DNA of 64,000 bases from Oscheius dolichura (GCA_932521035.1 OW051494.1:3520001-3584000); one strand, 5' to 3'. Numbered from the stretch's first letter, positions 46,034 to 59,000 are shown. Translations and numbers: made by a program. Notes: generated by a model from the letters alone, not told the origin.

Positions 46034-46681
46034 CGCCGACCCGTATTCTCTAGTCTCCTATATCTGAAATTCAAACAAAATGAAAGAGGAGACGCCAAAA
46101 ACAAGGAAATGGAGTCATGAATATTGGATGCAAGGAGGAAGGAGGAGGAGGAGGACGGGGGAGGGAAATATGTGTCAAGGTGGAAATAATTGGAAAAGGT
46201 AATAGGCCAATTCCGGGGAGAATAACAGCCGCCGGCCGGCTCATAATAAGGGAATACGAATAGAAAACACAGCTATTTTTGGGCCGGGGAAGAGCTGATA
46301 ACGGGGAGGAGAGAATTCACGCGAGACCAAGTGACTCAGTCCCCTTCGTATTTGTATAAGCTGTGAGCAGAAGAGGAGGATTAGGGAGGACAAGGAGAAC
46401 AATCCGGGGCTAATCCAGGGGACGTGGGGCATAAAAAGGGGAGGGCAGCCTCCAAAGGGACTGCCCGTTATCCAGAGGGACAGATGAACAAATCAGGTTG
46501 CTAATGAAAGGGTGCCCCCTCTCTGCCGGGCCGTTTTCGGTTCCCGGCCGGACGAATCGATCCCCTCACGCGGGGATCCGAAGAGGGAAACGGGCTCCCG
46601 CTTGCGAAATGAACAAACACACAGACGGATTGTCAAAAACACTGTCCTCTCAGAACTTTATTCTGTTTTGCTTTGTTTCGA
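46034..46681. other. Intergenic, SVOP promoter side
   Basis: No coding signal. The left part presumably contains the SVOP promoter (minus strand). A reverse AATAAA at 46657-46662 ends the next MSP gene. Confidence 0.45.
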
Positions 46682-47194
46682 TCACTCGGCCACCTCCATC
46701 GAGGTGTACTTTTTCGGTTTTTGGTCGGCCATCTTCAGGTTGATGCGCAGCGTCTCGCACTTGACATCCTTGGCCAGCTTTGAGAAGAACTCCTTCGCGT
46801 CCTTGTCCTCCAGGCCACAGGGCGTGTACTGGATGACGAGTTTGTCGGCCCGGGCGGGACCGGCCAGCCGAGTGACCGCCAGCTGCTGGCATTGCCCAGA
46901 CTCGATGAACATGACGACCGGACAGACACGGTAGAGGTCGTTGTTGGACGAGCGAATCTTGACGGCCATCCGTCGGTCGCTGGTATTCACCAGCATGTGG
47001 GTCGAGGTGCCGCCTCCGGGGTTGAAATAGGCCGAGTCGGGGTCCACCGAGATCATGTTCTCCGGTATCTTCGTGCTCTTCCCGGCACTCTTTGGGTCCG
47101 ATACAGGCTCCTTCTTCTCTTCTGGCTTGTCCGTCGGCTGTTTCGTCTCATCCTTCTTTTCCTCTTCTTTAGGCGAGGCGTCGTTGCTAGCCAT
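46682..47194 (-). CDS. MSP-domain protein with Lys/Glu/Pro-rich N-terminus
   Basis: Single-exon 170-residue protein. The N-terminus MASNDASPKEEEKKDETKQP is charged and low in complexity, the rest is one MSP fold: ISVDPDSAYFNPGGGTSTHM, MAVKIRSSNNDLYRVCPVV and VTRLAGPARADKLVIQY match the nematode sperm MSP/SSP pattern. It resembles the third exon of the fusion gene at 24.9 kb, and its charged leader is a shorter version of the same idea. The lack of introns is typical of nematode msp genes. AATAAA on the reverse strand 20 nt after the stop. Probably sperm cytoskeletal; expression is not known from the sequence. Confidence 0.8.
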   Translation of the reverse strand: MASNDASPKEEEKKDETKQPTDKPEEKKEPVSDPKSAGKSTKIPENMISVDPDSAYFNPGGGTSTHMLVNTSDRRMAVKIRSSNNDLYRVCPVVMFIESGQCQQLAVTRLAGPARADKLVIQYTPCGLEDKDAKEFFSKLAKDVKCETLRINLKMADQKPKKYTSMEVAE

Positions 47195-47398
47195 GATTCA
47201 GTCGACCGTATTAACCAGGGTTTTCTGAAAGTAGGTCAATCTTTTGTTTACTTTCTGTTGTTTTCTGATCTGTTTTCTACGTGAAAATACTCGTTGGAAG
47301 CTCCAATAACAACGGAGGCGATGAAAAACTGCAACACAATAAAAAAAAAAACGATTTATTCAGTAAGTATTTTTAGCGATGAATTATTATCGAAACAT

Positions 47399-49494
47399 TT
47401 AAAGCCATCCTCGGCATGTTGGTGTGTCACACTTGCATCTACCGTACCCAGACATTGGTTTTCTCTTCGTAAATGGATGATAGTCTATAGTCAGATCTTC
47501 TCCTTAATCCATACTGCATTATTACTCTGCAGCCTCACAAACCTGCTTTGATGTCAAGTAAAGTGACGAAAACATGACGATACATATGTTCCATAGAAAA
47601 TCCTATAGGGTAAACGCGAATAAGACCAATATTAGGTTGGCAGGAGTGACCGAAAAATCGGCTTTCATTTCTAGAATAAGATTAATATAGGAAGCCAATA
47701 AGCCAATACCCTTTGAACTTACAATCGGTCACAATTGCCCCTCCCATTTGATAGGTGGCATCTGTTCCAGTAAGTTCCTCTCCCATGTGAACCTAAAAAA
47801 TTGACCGTAGCCTCAAAAATTAGACTTACGTCGCCAATATATTCTGCAATAATTCTCCCTTTCGGAATGTCTGTCAGGGCTCTTATTCCCCAGCCCTCGT
47901 AACGCTTATCATAAAATACCACCAATGGATCTTGTCGCGGGTACTGATATTAAATTTTACTAGTCTACAAAATTTTGATACATGGGAAAACCAAGTACGG
48001 CATTTTCTCTGGCTATTGGAGTTGGCGCTGGTTTCTGGACAGGAACATATATATTCACTACACATAATCATATAAAGCGTGGACCTAAATCAAGTGATGT
48101 AGTAATGCAATAAATCGTCCCATGTAATACAACATAATGGAAAGACTGGAGAAAAAGTATCAGTTTTCCGGAAATTCAGAAACCAATTTGACGCGTGAAG
48201 TTTTACCGTAAACATCGAGAAAAACTTACGTGGCATTCATATTGTCCGGAAAGGTAACGTTGTTAAGATTCTCTGGATCTTCTTGTGTTACCCTAACGAG
48301 GTCGAGTTCCTTACAGGCAGCACATAATTCCTCCGACGTCTTATACACGCACATGTGTTTTCCAAGAGGTTGATTAAAGTAGGTGAGTGCTCTCATTGAG
48401 AAATTGTAATCCAAAGCGAACTGTAACTAGAATGCATACACGATAGACTACAGCAAACCTCAATTTCTGGCACCTTAACGTTGTCAATTGACATGGATTC
48501 AAGATATAGTGGTGGATGTTGGAAATCCAGACCAGGATTGAGTACCTAAAATTACTTTTCCTTAAAAATTATGGTCTACTTGGAGCCATTTTAGTTCCAC
48601 CTGCTTGACGTTCCAGTACTTTAGCGGTCCCAATTCATTTGTTAAGGCTGCTTTTGATCCGCTAAGCAATCGCAACAACATCGTGTCATCAACACTTTTC
48701 AACTTATGAACAAATTGTCGTTCGAACAGAGGCTTCTGGCGGTTGCGCTTCACGTTTTTGCGGTACCTATATCAGACAAGTTTTACAAATGAACGAACTC
48801 GTACCATGCAGTGTTTGAAACATTGTTGTAGATCGCATCCATGCCTTTTTCGTATTCTACAAACAATTCCATCTGAAACTATGAAAATGATCTATATGCA
48901 TCTTTACCAGCTCAGGGGAATGTTCGAGGTCTTCCATAGTGCAAAAGCTGCTGTAGGTGAAATTCCATCCAGTCCATGATACAAGAAACAGCTAAAAATA
49001 CATTCATAAACAAAAAAGCGGATGGAAATTACATCGCCATTTCGGCATAATATTCGGTCCACCATGTACTCTTGCTTATATCTGCTTATGAGCTGCAATT
49101 TCTCTACTGTTGGGGCGGCCTGAAATCTTATTATATCAGCGTGTTGCAAGTCTTACAGTTTTAATGGTACACAATGCTTCACGATATTTGCGGGACTCTT
49201 CTTCACTGATTTTGCAGCGTTCAACACTGTCATCAACAGCTCCCTATAAATTTTTAGATATGAAACGAACAAGGAGATATTACTATATGAAGATTGGTGA
49301 TGTTTTTTGCAGTTGAACTACGGCATGGCTTTTTAATCGTGTCATCGTCCTCTTCATCTGAGATGTAGCCCAGTCTTATCTTTTCGAAAGGCCGTTTCTT
49401 TGCGCTGTTCCATATGCTTTCGGAATAATCGCTCTATACATAAATGCTTACAAAACTAACAAAAACTAACCTCTTCGTCAGTTTCATTCTCCAT
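47399..49494 (-). CDS. SUV39H-like histone H3K9 methyltransferase (chromo + SET)
   Basis: From MENETDEE an acidic, Lys-rich leader precedes a chromodomain: YMVDRILCRNGD joined over an intron to LFLVSWTGWNFTYSSF and TMEDLEHSPEL, keeping the aromatic positions. After a linker come a Cys-containing pre-SET-like part (CSEYICSCPETSANSNSQRKC), the SET core (YDKRYEGWGIRALTDIPKGR, IIAEYIGD), the SAM-binding segment as RFFGHSCQPN, DLTIDYHPF, and a post-SET CKCDTPTCRGWL at the end. The order chromo, pre-SET, SET, post-SET is that of SUV39H/Su(var)3-9. The usual Asn of NHSC is Gly here, and the pre-SET has fewer cysteines than normal, so activity is uncertain. About 12 introns, AT-rich. Confidence 0.75.
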
Positions 49495-49912
49495 CGTTTC
49501 CGTTATCTGTCAGTTTTTTTACGCCTGAGAACTGATTACTGAAAGAGTACAATTTGAAAGTATAAGCGAATATGAAGATATGGAGATATAGTGACTAATA
49601 CTAAATAAACCATAAAAAATTACAAGTTGAACATGCAGAAAACGTTTTTACATTATGTGGAGCAACAAGAAGCATATATATTTGGGATAAAAACAAGCAA
49701 TGCAATTTGTAATATTCAAAATCAAAAACGCGGCAGTTTTGGCGGCAAATATTTTGGGAAAAGAAATTGAAATTAATTTCGTTTTTTCTTTTGAGTTCAC
49801 TGCTTTTCGTTTCGCTGCTTTATGGCTCTCTCCTTCATTAGTTTTTATAAACATATACTATTTTTGTAGATTTGATAATCACCTCATTATCCCATCATCA
49901 TCATCCGCAACA
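49495..49912. promoter_or_regulatory. Probable shared promoter between SUV39H-like and VAP genes
   Basis: The two genes diverge from this 418-nt AT-rich interval, which has no supported exon. Specific elements are not assigned. Confidence 0.4.
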
Positions 49913-50880
49913 ATGTATAACGCCAAGGCTGCACAAGTTTTACATATCGATCCTGCTCGTGAATTGGTATTCACAGGTCAGTTCTCAGATATCGTTGTAG
50001 TTGTTTGTGTTGTTTTCGAGGGGATTTGTAGCTCAAAACGTTTGTTTTCCAGGTCCTTTCACTGAAGTTTCGAATGCGACCATAACTCTGAGAAACCCTT
50101 CCGATAAACTAGTCTGCTTCAAAATCAAAACCACAGCCCCAAAGCTCTACTGTGTTCGTCCTAATTCAGGTATTCACCAGATAACCTGATTTTTACCTGC
50201 TTCTCTTCATGTATTATTCCTGCCGGAGAAAATAAGCAGATAATGGTGATGCTACAGCCTTTGGAGAAGGGTGTCAGCATTCCCGAAGCTGGGCACAAGT
50301 TTATGGTGCAGAGTTGTTTTGCACCACACAGCGATGTGGACTTGGAAAATATCTGGAAGGTAAAAGGGTTTATGTAACGGCAAGTTACATTCATTGATAG
50401 AATATTGAACCATCCAAGTTGATGTCCAGCAAGCTATTTGTCACCTACGAGCCTGCTCGCGATAATACCGAAGATCAGGCCGCCAGAAAGGATACAGCAG
50501 CTACAATTAAGTATTTGTGGAGGTATCTAATTTAAGGTTATTTTATTTCCCTTTTTCTTCCAGTCCTGACATTATTCCTTCGACAAAGACCAACGATTCT
50601 GGGCGTTCTGTATCTGATCTGGAGTCGGAGCTCCGCTCAGAAGTAGAACAAAGGAAGAAGGTGGAAAACGAGAAGAATACTTTGAACAAAGAGATACAGG
50701 AGTTGTTTAAGGTTGAATTCGCGTTTACTCAATTATATATTTTTTTTTTAGAAAAATGCTAGGCTCCAAGAAGATTTTCAACGCATTAGCATGGCAGAAA
50801 TCGGTGCTTCTCCAATCCAAGTAATCTTCGCCACAATTGCTGCTTTGCTTCTCGGACTGATCATCGGGAGACTCTTCTAG
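49913..50880 (+). CDS. vpr-1: VAP (VAMP-associated protein, VAPA/B-like)
   Basis: ER membrane-contact protein that binds FFAT motifs through its MSP domain; nematode VPR-1 is also a source of a secreted MSP signal. [20 protein letters not shown] begins the MSP domain, then [54 protein letters not shown] and [11 protein letters not shown]. Next are a linker, a coiled coil ([19 protein letters not shown]) and a C-terminal membrane anchor [19 protein letters not shown]. Six exons. This is the housekeeping MSP family and distinct from the sperm-type MSPs nearby. eIF4A3 follows on the same strand 225 nt on. Confidence 0.92.
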
Positions 50881-51105
50881 TTCTTTGGCTGTCGATATTA
50901 TACACTAATTTATTATTTAATAGAGGACCTTGTGCATCGCGTTGTAATTTATGTAATTGATAGCGATCTTTATGATATTCCACATCTTATAAAACATTTT
51001 GCATCATTGTATTAAGTTTTCTGCTCGCGAAGTACTTGTTCTCATACTAACTCTATTTTGCAAAACATTATGTTTTATACATTTTCCAGGTAAACGAATC
51101 AAACG

Positions 51106-52763
51106 ATGCCCGAGAGGAAAAGGAATATTGAGCCTACAGCTGAAGATCTTTCACAGATCGAATTCGAAACATCAGAAGATGTTGATGTCACGCCGACCTT
51201 TGATGCCCTGGGCTTGAGGTATTCTTAGTTTTTTTTTTCTGCTGATAACCGTTCATTTGTAGAGACGACTTGCTTCGAGGAATATATTCGTATGGTTTTG
51301 AAAAACCCTCAGCAATTCAACAAAGAGCCATCAAACCAGTACTCAAAGGGAGAGATGTGATCGCTCAGGCACAATCAGGTACTTACTTCTTTCATTTCTT
51401 TCTTTTTTAAAATTTAATATGTAGTTCACTTTCTAATCCTGCTCATTTCAGGTACCGGAAAAACGGCAACATTTTCAATTTCCGTTCTGCAGTCTTTGGA
51501 TACACAAGTGAGAGAGACTCAAGCGTTGATTCTTTCACCTACACGCGAGTTGGCTATTCAAATTCAGAAAGTAAGATCACGAAGCTTCATTTAAATACTT
51601 GTTAAGGTTATCCTTGCTCTTGGTGACTACATGAATGTGCAGTGTCACGCGTGTATTGGAGGAACTAACATCGGTGAAGATATACGGAAATTGGATTACG
51701 GACAGCATGTTGTAGGTTTCATGAACTCACAATTTCATTATCTGACATGTGTATAGAATATTACACGATATTTTAGGTTTCGGGAACTCCAGGGCGTGTG
51801 TTTGACATGATCCGGCGTCGAAATCTCCGGACACGCGCTATAAAAATGCTTGTTCTTGACGAAGCTGATGAAATGCTGAACAAAGGATTCAAGGAGCAAA
51901 TCTACGATATTTATCGTTACCTACCACCTGGTGCTCAAGTTGTTCTTCTATCTGCGACATTGCCTCATGAGATCCTTGAGATGACCAGCAAATTTATGAC
52001 TGATCCCATTCGCATTCTTGTAAAACGCGATGAACTGACTTTGGAAGGAATCAAGCAGGTTTGTTTTTCGTATGGTATTTTACAGAACCCTTGACATTAT
52101 CGTGTAATTTTCGCACTTTGATTTTGGAGTGATATCTGGATAAATAGTGAAATGCCTATTGTTGAATAATGGAAAAAAAAACATACGACGAAATAAGTTT
52201 TTAATTTCAGTTCTTTGTTGCTGTCGATAAAGAAGAATGGAAATTCGACACTCTTATCGATCTCTACGATACACTCACAATCACACAAGCAGTGCTCTTC
52301 TGCAACACTCGTAGAAAGGTAGACCTTACTTGTGATTGATTCTATATTTAATTTAGGTTGAGTGGCTAGCCGAAAAGATGAAGGAATCCAATTTTACTGT
52401 ATCCGCTATGCATGGAGACATGCCACAAAAGGAGCGCGAAGAGATCATGAAGGACTTTCGTGGCGGCAACAGTCGTGTTCTCATTACTACAGACGTTTGG
52501 GCTCGTGGTTTGGATGTGCCTCAAGTATCTCTTGTCATAAATTATGATCTTCCCAACAATCGTAACCTATACGAGTTAAATTAAATTTATATAATTTAGG
52601 TGAGTTGTACATCCACAGAATTGGGCGTTCCGGCCGTTTCGGACGTAAAGGTGTTGCTATCAATTTTGTAAAGCAAGACGATGTTCGTATTCTCCGTGAT
52701 ATTGAGCAGTACTACTCCACTCAAGTCGACGAAATGCCGATGAACATCGCAGACATGATCTAG
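51106..52763 (+). CDS. eif4a3: eIF4A-III, DEAD-box RNA helicase of the exon junction complex
   Basis: ATP-dependent RNA clamp that anchors the exon junction complex. Starts [20 protein letters not shown]. All DEAD-box motifs are visible: Q motif [61 protein letters not shown] and [33 protein letters not shown] and [15 protein letters not shown] are diagnostic for eIF4A3 rather than eIF4A1. About nine introns; the last (donor GTAACC, 39 nt, near 52561-52599) splits [19 protein letters not shown] ends 16 nt before the ATG and may accept a spliced leader, so VAP and eIF4A3 could be an operon. Convergent with AGMO. Confidence 0.95.
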
Positions 52764-53002
52764 GGGAAATGTCTGGTTTATATTGTTGCGATCTCTCATA
52801 AAATTTGTTAAATTGTTTTGGTTTCTTGTATCTCATTGTCTTCTTTTTTATATGCAGTAAAGATATCTTGCTAATTGTCTTGTTTTCAAAGATAATTCAA
52901 TTTAATACATACAATATGTTATTAACCGAATCTAAAGGAGCTATAATCAGAGCTTCTCTCGCAAGGCGCCTTCGGAGACGGAGATCACCTAAACGCGATA
53001 TT

Positions 53003-54873
53003 TTATGATTGTTTGGTTGTCCTCACAGATATGCTAACAGACTTGTCGGGAACGGCCTCGGAGACGGCTATTCGATGCGAGGAAATCTTCTGGAATTCCT
53101 CGTACTTTCTCAGGTGAAGGGGGATCACCTGTTGAATTAGGAATGCTATCCAGAGGAGAGCGGAGATGGCGTGAATAGTCATCATGAAGACCCGATGAGG
53201 ACCGGGGCCAATGTGATCCATTATTAGAAAGATATAGAAACCCAAAACAGAACAGCACCTGGCCAGCTCCAGCCATGGTGCGTACCACCTGAGCCAACTG
53301 TCAGTCCCCGGTGGGTTACCTTACCTCTTGTCGAAGAACGAGCCGAAGGATTGCATGGTGAGCAGGAAGAAGGCTATCTTCATTGCGAATTGGAGGTCGC
53401 TCAACCCGGGCCGATCGTATTCGAAATGGAAGAAGATGGCCAGGAAGAGGGTGAAGTGACCTGCGAGGTAGATTTTGGTCCATACCTCTAGCCGAGGATT
53501 GTACTTGACCGCTGGCCTCGGCGGCTGGAACCCCGACTACGAATGGCTATATAAAACACGTCCGTACCTCGGGCACACCATAAGCCGGGTCTTTGAGGGT
53601 CATCCAGTGGAAGAAGGGCTCCACGGGCATGCGGGGAAACCACCCCGGGGGGTAGAAGGGCGCCCGCAGCTTGTCCACCAACTTGGGGAACATGGCCTCT
53701 CCCTTTGCATTTTTCATAAAACTCTTGAAGAAGAGCAGCTCAAACAGGGTGTGAAACTGGAAAAGGGGCTCAATTCGAAGGGGGTCCCGTATACCTGGAG
53801 CCATAGCTGGTCGAAGGTGTTTTCGTTGTGGATGAGGCCGTAGATGGGTGGGTTGTCTTTCCTCTCCGGCTCGAATGTTCCGAACATCTGGACACTTTTG
53901 GGTCTCGAGGGGAACGGCTGCTCACCTTGTCCCAGATGATAAAAACACCACCGAAATTCTTATCAATACAATAGGGATTTCTGCCATGGTGGACCCGATG
54001 GTGGGAGGGGGTGTTGAAGACAATCCCCAGCGGCCCGTACGTGTCGAAGAGCTGTACTTGATTTAAAGGAGGAGAACGAGGGGACTCACACTGGTGTGCA
54101 TGATGAACTGGAATATCTCACTGAAGTAGCGATGGACGAGGAATATCGGAGGCGGGATGCAGAAGGCCTGGAGACAGTCGTAGATGGCCAGGCCCGCGTC
54201 CTGGATGGCCGCCTGCCGCAGCGCCGTCGAGAAGTTGTAGTACTCGGAGCTGTGGTGGATGGCGTGGAGTCCCCAGAAGAAGCCGGCCTCTGAAGGGGGC
54301 ATCCTCTAGGACAAGAGGAGACACTCACCATGGACAGCCCGATGACCGAGGTAGTACATAAGGTCCTGGAAGAAGAGACACAGTATCCAGGTCCAGGGCG
54401 AGTCCCACGGCAACTCCAGCAGGCGGTAATTGTTCCAGATGAACACGTAGACAAAGATGGCGATGGTCCTCCCGCCGAATTTGAAACACTGGCTGAGCAT
54501 TCCGGCACATATCGAGGTGATCGAGTCATTCAGGGCGAAGCGGTCCTCGTGCCCCGACACCCTCAAGATGGCGAACTCCGTCACGAGGAAGATCAGCCAC
54601 CAAGTGGAGACCTAGCGGGATAAGGAGGGGAGGACGATGGAAGACGCACCTCGACATTGTAGTTGGGGACGTTGTCGATGGAGGAGACAGCTGTCTCGTA
54701 GGGGGAGATGAGGTAGAAAGCATGGCGGAGGTTGGTCAAGGTCAGCCTGAACAGTGGTCAGCCGGGAGGAGGCGGGGGAACCTCTCGATGAGACGGTGTC
54801 CCAGGGAGGTGTTGGAGAAGACCCGGTCGAGGAAGGGCGTCGCCCCGTCAGAAAACCAAAAGGTACCATTCAT
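53003..54873 (-). CDS. agmo-1: Alkylglycerol monooxygenase (AGMO/TMEM195-like)
   Basis: Tetrahydrobiopterin-dependent di-iron enzyme of the fatty acid hydroxylase superfamily that cleaves ether lipids in the ER; in nematodes it affects the cuticle. MNGTFWFSDGATPFLDRVFS starts the protein. Conserved parts are IWNNYRLLELPWDSPWTW, the His motifs YYLGHRAVH, AIHHSSEYYNFSTALRQAA and NTPSHHRVHHGRN-type, DKNFGGVFIIWDKMFGTFEP, then C-terminal helices (HAISALLWIAFLIQQVIPLH) and the tail VSISVRTTKQS. At least eight introns of about 40 nt. All eight expected His ligand positions appear present. The 3' ends of AGMO and eIF4A3 are 240 nt apart. Confidence 0.88.
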
Positions 54874-56041
54874 TGCTGGTCATTTACTGGAAAACGAGAC
54901 ATTTGGGGGGAGATCTCTGGCAGAAAAGGGGCAGGGCTAAGAGAATACAGAGGACGACGGACAGCTGGATTTTTCAAAGGGTCGGCACCTCTTGGGGGAG
55001 GATCGGCGGCCGGTTGATTACGCCATTCGACACATTCACGAAACTTGGATGCCCTGGATGGATAAACAGCCCGAAGGACGATGGCTTCAAGGACACCTGT
55101 TGATGGCTGGGCAGGGGGATCGCCGGGAAGATGGAGGAGGGCGACTCGAGCCACGTCGTTTCCCTCGGGAGCTTTGTTCCATTTTTTGCGAGACAAAGTT
55201 TACCGAACGGAAATGGGGTGAATGAGTCAGGAGGAGACGGAGTCGAGGGAGATGGCCGCCGCGGAAAACACATTCGGGAAGATCAAGTCCGACTGGGGCT
55301 GTCGTTAGCGATCAAGGGGCTGGTTCAAGAACTCTACGACCACCCCATCAGTCACCCTTCTGCCAACATTTCGTCGACAAAAACGGAAGACATCCGAAAC
55401 AAATACGAGAAAGAAGCTGAATATTGGCAGCGCAAGGAGAAGGGGGGCAAACTCTGTTGGGATTAGCTGCCGGGGATTTACGGGGTCGGGAGGATCATCC
55501 CGGGGCTGGGTTTGCTCTACTTTCGAGAGAACAGGATACGGACTACTTCTTCCAGAGAGAAATGAAGAGGAGAACGGCGAGGACGAAAAGAAGAGGATCA
55601 GAGATGGGGCCAAGAGAAAATCCGGAAAAAAAGAGCTGTCGCCCTTGAAATGTCTAGATTTCGCGGGCCGAGGCCGGCGGAGTTCGTAACGGGTCCAAAA
55701 AGAAGGGCGTTCTTTAAGGAATTCCCAAAAGAGGAGATTCAAAATCAATATAGCCGATTGGGCAATCGGACCGAAGATCCATTAACTGGCTATCGGGGGA
55801 CGAGTTGTCGCCTGCCAGAGAAAAGCGAATATTAGCCAAGGGAGAGTGGACGGGAGGAAAGTGACCAAAGTGACCGATCCCCGGGGCGAAACGGGTCACC
55901 GACGGCCGCAATCCCGTCTCTCGAATTGACTACCATCAGCTGACGAGGACAATCGACAGAAAACGAAGAGAAGTAACAGATTTATTTAGACGAAAGTCTC
56001 TGGAATGAAAGGGTCATGGGGTCGGGGGGAGACGGCGGCCA
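54874..56041. other. Region upstream of AGMO, mostly non-coding
   Basis: Contains the AGMO promoter side. On the plus strand an ATG at 55223 opens MSQEETESREMAAAENTFGK, and later frames look faintly coding (EDIRNKYEKEAEYWQRKEKG at about 55390-55450; FFKEFPKEEIQNQYSRLGN at about 55710-55770), so a small unrecognised plus-strand gene is possible. I could not connect these in phase. Confidence 0.35.
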
Positions 56042-59000
56042 TCAGGAGCAACAGAACCAGCGGCGACACCACCTCTTCTTCCTTTTCTGAAGAGAATTAC
56101 AGTACTCTTTAAGGGGCAAGGGGATACTCACCACGGGGGAGACGGTGATATCCCTCTTCTCTAGATCTCTCGTAGGGGACAAGGTGGCCACGTGAATGTC
56201 AGCCACTTTGTTGGTCCTGGAGGAGGACGATGGCAGCTCATTCAAGAAGCCGAAGGTGTCCTTAAACTCCTTTAGATCCAGTTAAATTGGATTTCTTCGG
56301 TGCATACCTCCTCGGACTGGGCGAGTTCCACCTCAATTGTGGAAGTCTTATGGACCGGGACTGGCTGTCGGTCGGAAAGAGCAGACTGCTCATCTTGCGA
56401 TGCCGACGTGGCAGGAGATTCGGGCGGCAGAGACTAAAAAGGATGGTAAATAGGGGATGAGTAGGACTCCACCTGGCAGAGGGTGATGGTTCGGACCTGG
56501 TTTTGTTGTACCACACTGTACGTGGTCTTCTTTGTCACGGTGATGGGGACATACTCGGCCCGAGATGGGCCAGCCTAAAACGGAGGACTACTTCCTTGCC
56601 ACCATCTTCTCATACCTCGTCTGCCACAGTCTTCTCCATCGTGTCTTGCTCCTTTTCTCCCATCTCTCGGATTTCCACCGTTTCATCGCCTTTCACGTCT
56701 TTCTCTTTCGGCTTAACATTTTCTTTGGTCTCCAGCTTATCTGCGGGTCTCTCCACATCCGCCGCAGTCTCCACAGCTCCTCTAGTTGCGGCAGCTGTCT
56801 CTACAGGTGCCTTGGCTCTATTTTCTTCTATAGCCTCCACAGCCTGCTTCGAATTAGATGATTTCCTTGTATAGTCAAACTAAGGAAAGCCTTTAAAACC
56901 AACTGAAATACTTACTCCGGCAAACGGATCCGGGCCGTCCAGCTGACGTGGCGATACAGGCGGCGAGCTGGGGCTGGGGCTCTGTTCCGGGTAGTAAAGT
57001 GCGGGAGTGATCGGAAGTTCGGAGAACACGGCTGTTGTGGCCATTTCGGTGAGGAATTCCTCCTGTATACAATATGATAAGCAAAATAGATCCAGGCTGT
57101 CCTACCTTCACCTCGGCAGCTGGCTTCTTGGCCTTCTTCTCAACCTTTTCATCCTGATCTCCAATATTCTCCTAAAATGGAAATGTCCTTTCTACAGAGG
57201 TAAATCGAGCCCGGCGCGAAGCGTGTAATGACGTTTGCTGCTTTAGAAATTATTGTGGCACAACCCATTTTTCCTCCTAGAGAATGGGGAAAACCAGGAC
57301 TATTTCATGGCACAAACTTTAGGATCTATGATATTCTACCGAATATCAACAAAAAGGGAACAATCCGTTTGTTAAAAAGAGATGAATCTCAATAAAAAGA
57401 GTGATTTGGGAGAGATCATTTCGGATATTGCCCTTTCCTAGCAATTTTCGGCAATGAATTATGTTCAGCCATGAACTAGAAGTGCCCAGTTTTATTGTGA
57501 GGGGCGCCTTGGCCGGCCGACGCCCCCGTGTCGTGTTGGCGGAGGTTCCGCGCTTGGGGGTTTCTCCACTTTGGGAATTTCGGTCGAAATCTCGGGCTTT
57601 GACAAAACGAAAAGCGAAACCATTTTTGACAGTTGGCTGACCGAAGCAGGCCGCTTATAGGGGCAGACTTAACTTTGGTAAAGTGCTGTCGATTCCTCCC
57701 TGTGACGCTCCAAAAATTCCCAAAAAATTCAGCCGGAAGACGGCGGCAGACGTCATCGAATGACATTACTTTCACCTCGCTAGCTCAAAAAATGTTGTGT
57801 AATCCCCTGAAACTTTGAGGCTCCATTCCTCCGTACTCCTTCGCTCCCAGAATTTTTGGAAAGCGCAGTTCGACGCCGAAAAAACTATCGGTTCGAATGA
57901 GCCTACTCCCGAGCTTGAAAAAAAGTTTCGGTCACATTAGCCCCTTTTTTCTAAAAAGTAGAAAATATGATTCTGGGAGCGGGCATTTCCATGACACAAA
58001 ATACTGACAAAGCGGACATATGCGGGGGGTCGAAGTTGAAAAGAATGAAACTGGGGAAAAGTAGAATACGATGCAGATGTAAGGATTTCAAACCGGCTTT
58101 TTTCCATGAATAAGAGCATACTGATATGACGGGGCCTGGGCGGGGGGTCGAGGGGGGCGGCAGCCCCCCTCCTATATTAAAAATAAAAAGGAAAAATCAA
58201 AGTAAAAGACTGAAAGTTGTCGATCCTAACCGGTAGCCGTGATTTTGGTTATATTTTAACTGAACGAGTATTGTTCTCTTTTTGTTGTGTCCTTGGGGTT
58301 CTTCCTTATTGTTCCCTTTTTATAGACTCTCCCAAATCACTCTTTTTATTGAGATTCATCTCTTTTTAACAAACGGATATTTACCTGAGTTTTGTCTAGA
58401 GACCGTCTAGGGGCTGGCTGAGGCAACAGGGGGTGCTGTTCGTCGCCCGCCTGAATATAAAACATGGGGATGAATGACCGTCTTGTTATTGTCTCGAGCC
58501 ATGACGAAATCGCGTATTCCGCCCACAATGCTCGCCCTTTTAGTTGTCTATTTATATCGATTGCCGGTCACCCGGTCAGGCAGAGATCAATGTTTACCTT
58601 ATTCACAATCTCCTCCACCAATTTTGTCGTCTCGGCTGTTTGTTCCAGTTCTGGAGTCTCTTCGGCTATCTGTCCCTTTTCCACCTCTTGTGGTATCGGT
58701 TCTGTTTCAACTGGAGCGTGTGTCACCTCCTCCTCTTCCACAACAGTCTCTACAATCGGAAGAGAGTGTTCTTTGATTGCCGGGCTCTCCTTCCAATCAT
58801 CCTCTTCTTCGATTGATGACTCCCCTCCCGGCGCCTTTTGGGACTCATCCGCGGCGCTCTGTTCTTCGTATTCCGCGTAATCCATTGGATTCTGCAATTT
58901 CTTCTCATCATCTCTACCAGATCAAAAAAACACCTCGGTAAAAGAGTATTCCGGTATTCCGCTCCAGTTGTCATAATATTCGACTGGCACTTCTTGGTCC

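Noticed and set aside
53475..54623. Plus-strand ORFs across the AGMO locus
   Set aside because: Shadows of AGMO exons, which carry the conserved His motifs on the minus strand.
55305..55748. 147-residue minus-strand hydrophobic ORF upstream of AGMO
   Set aside because: Ser/Phe/Leu-rich from a purine-rich opposite strand; no acceptor joining it to AGMO, whose start at 54873 is good.
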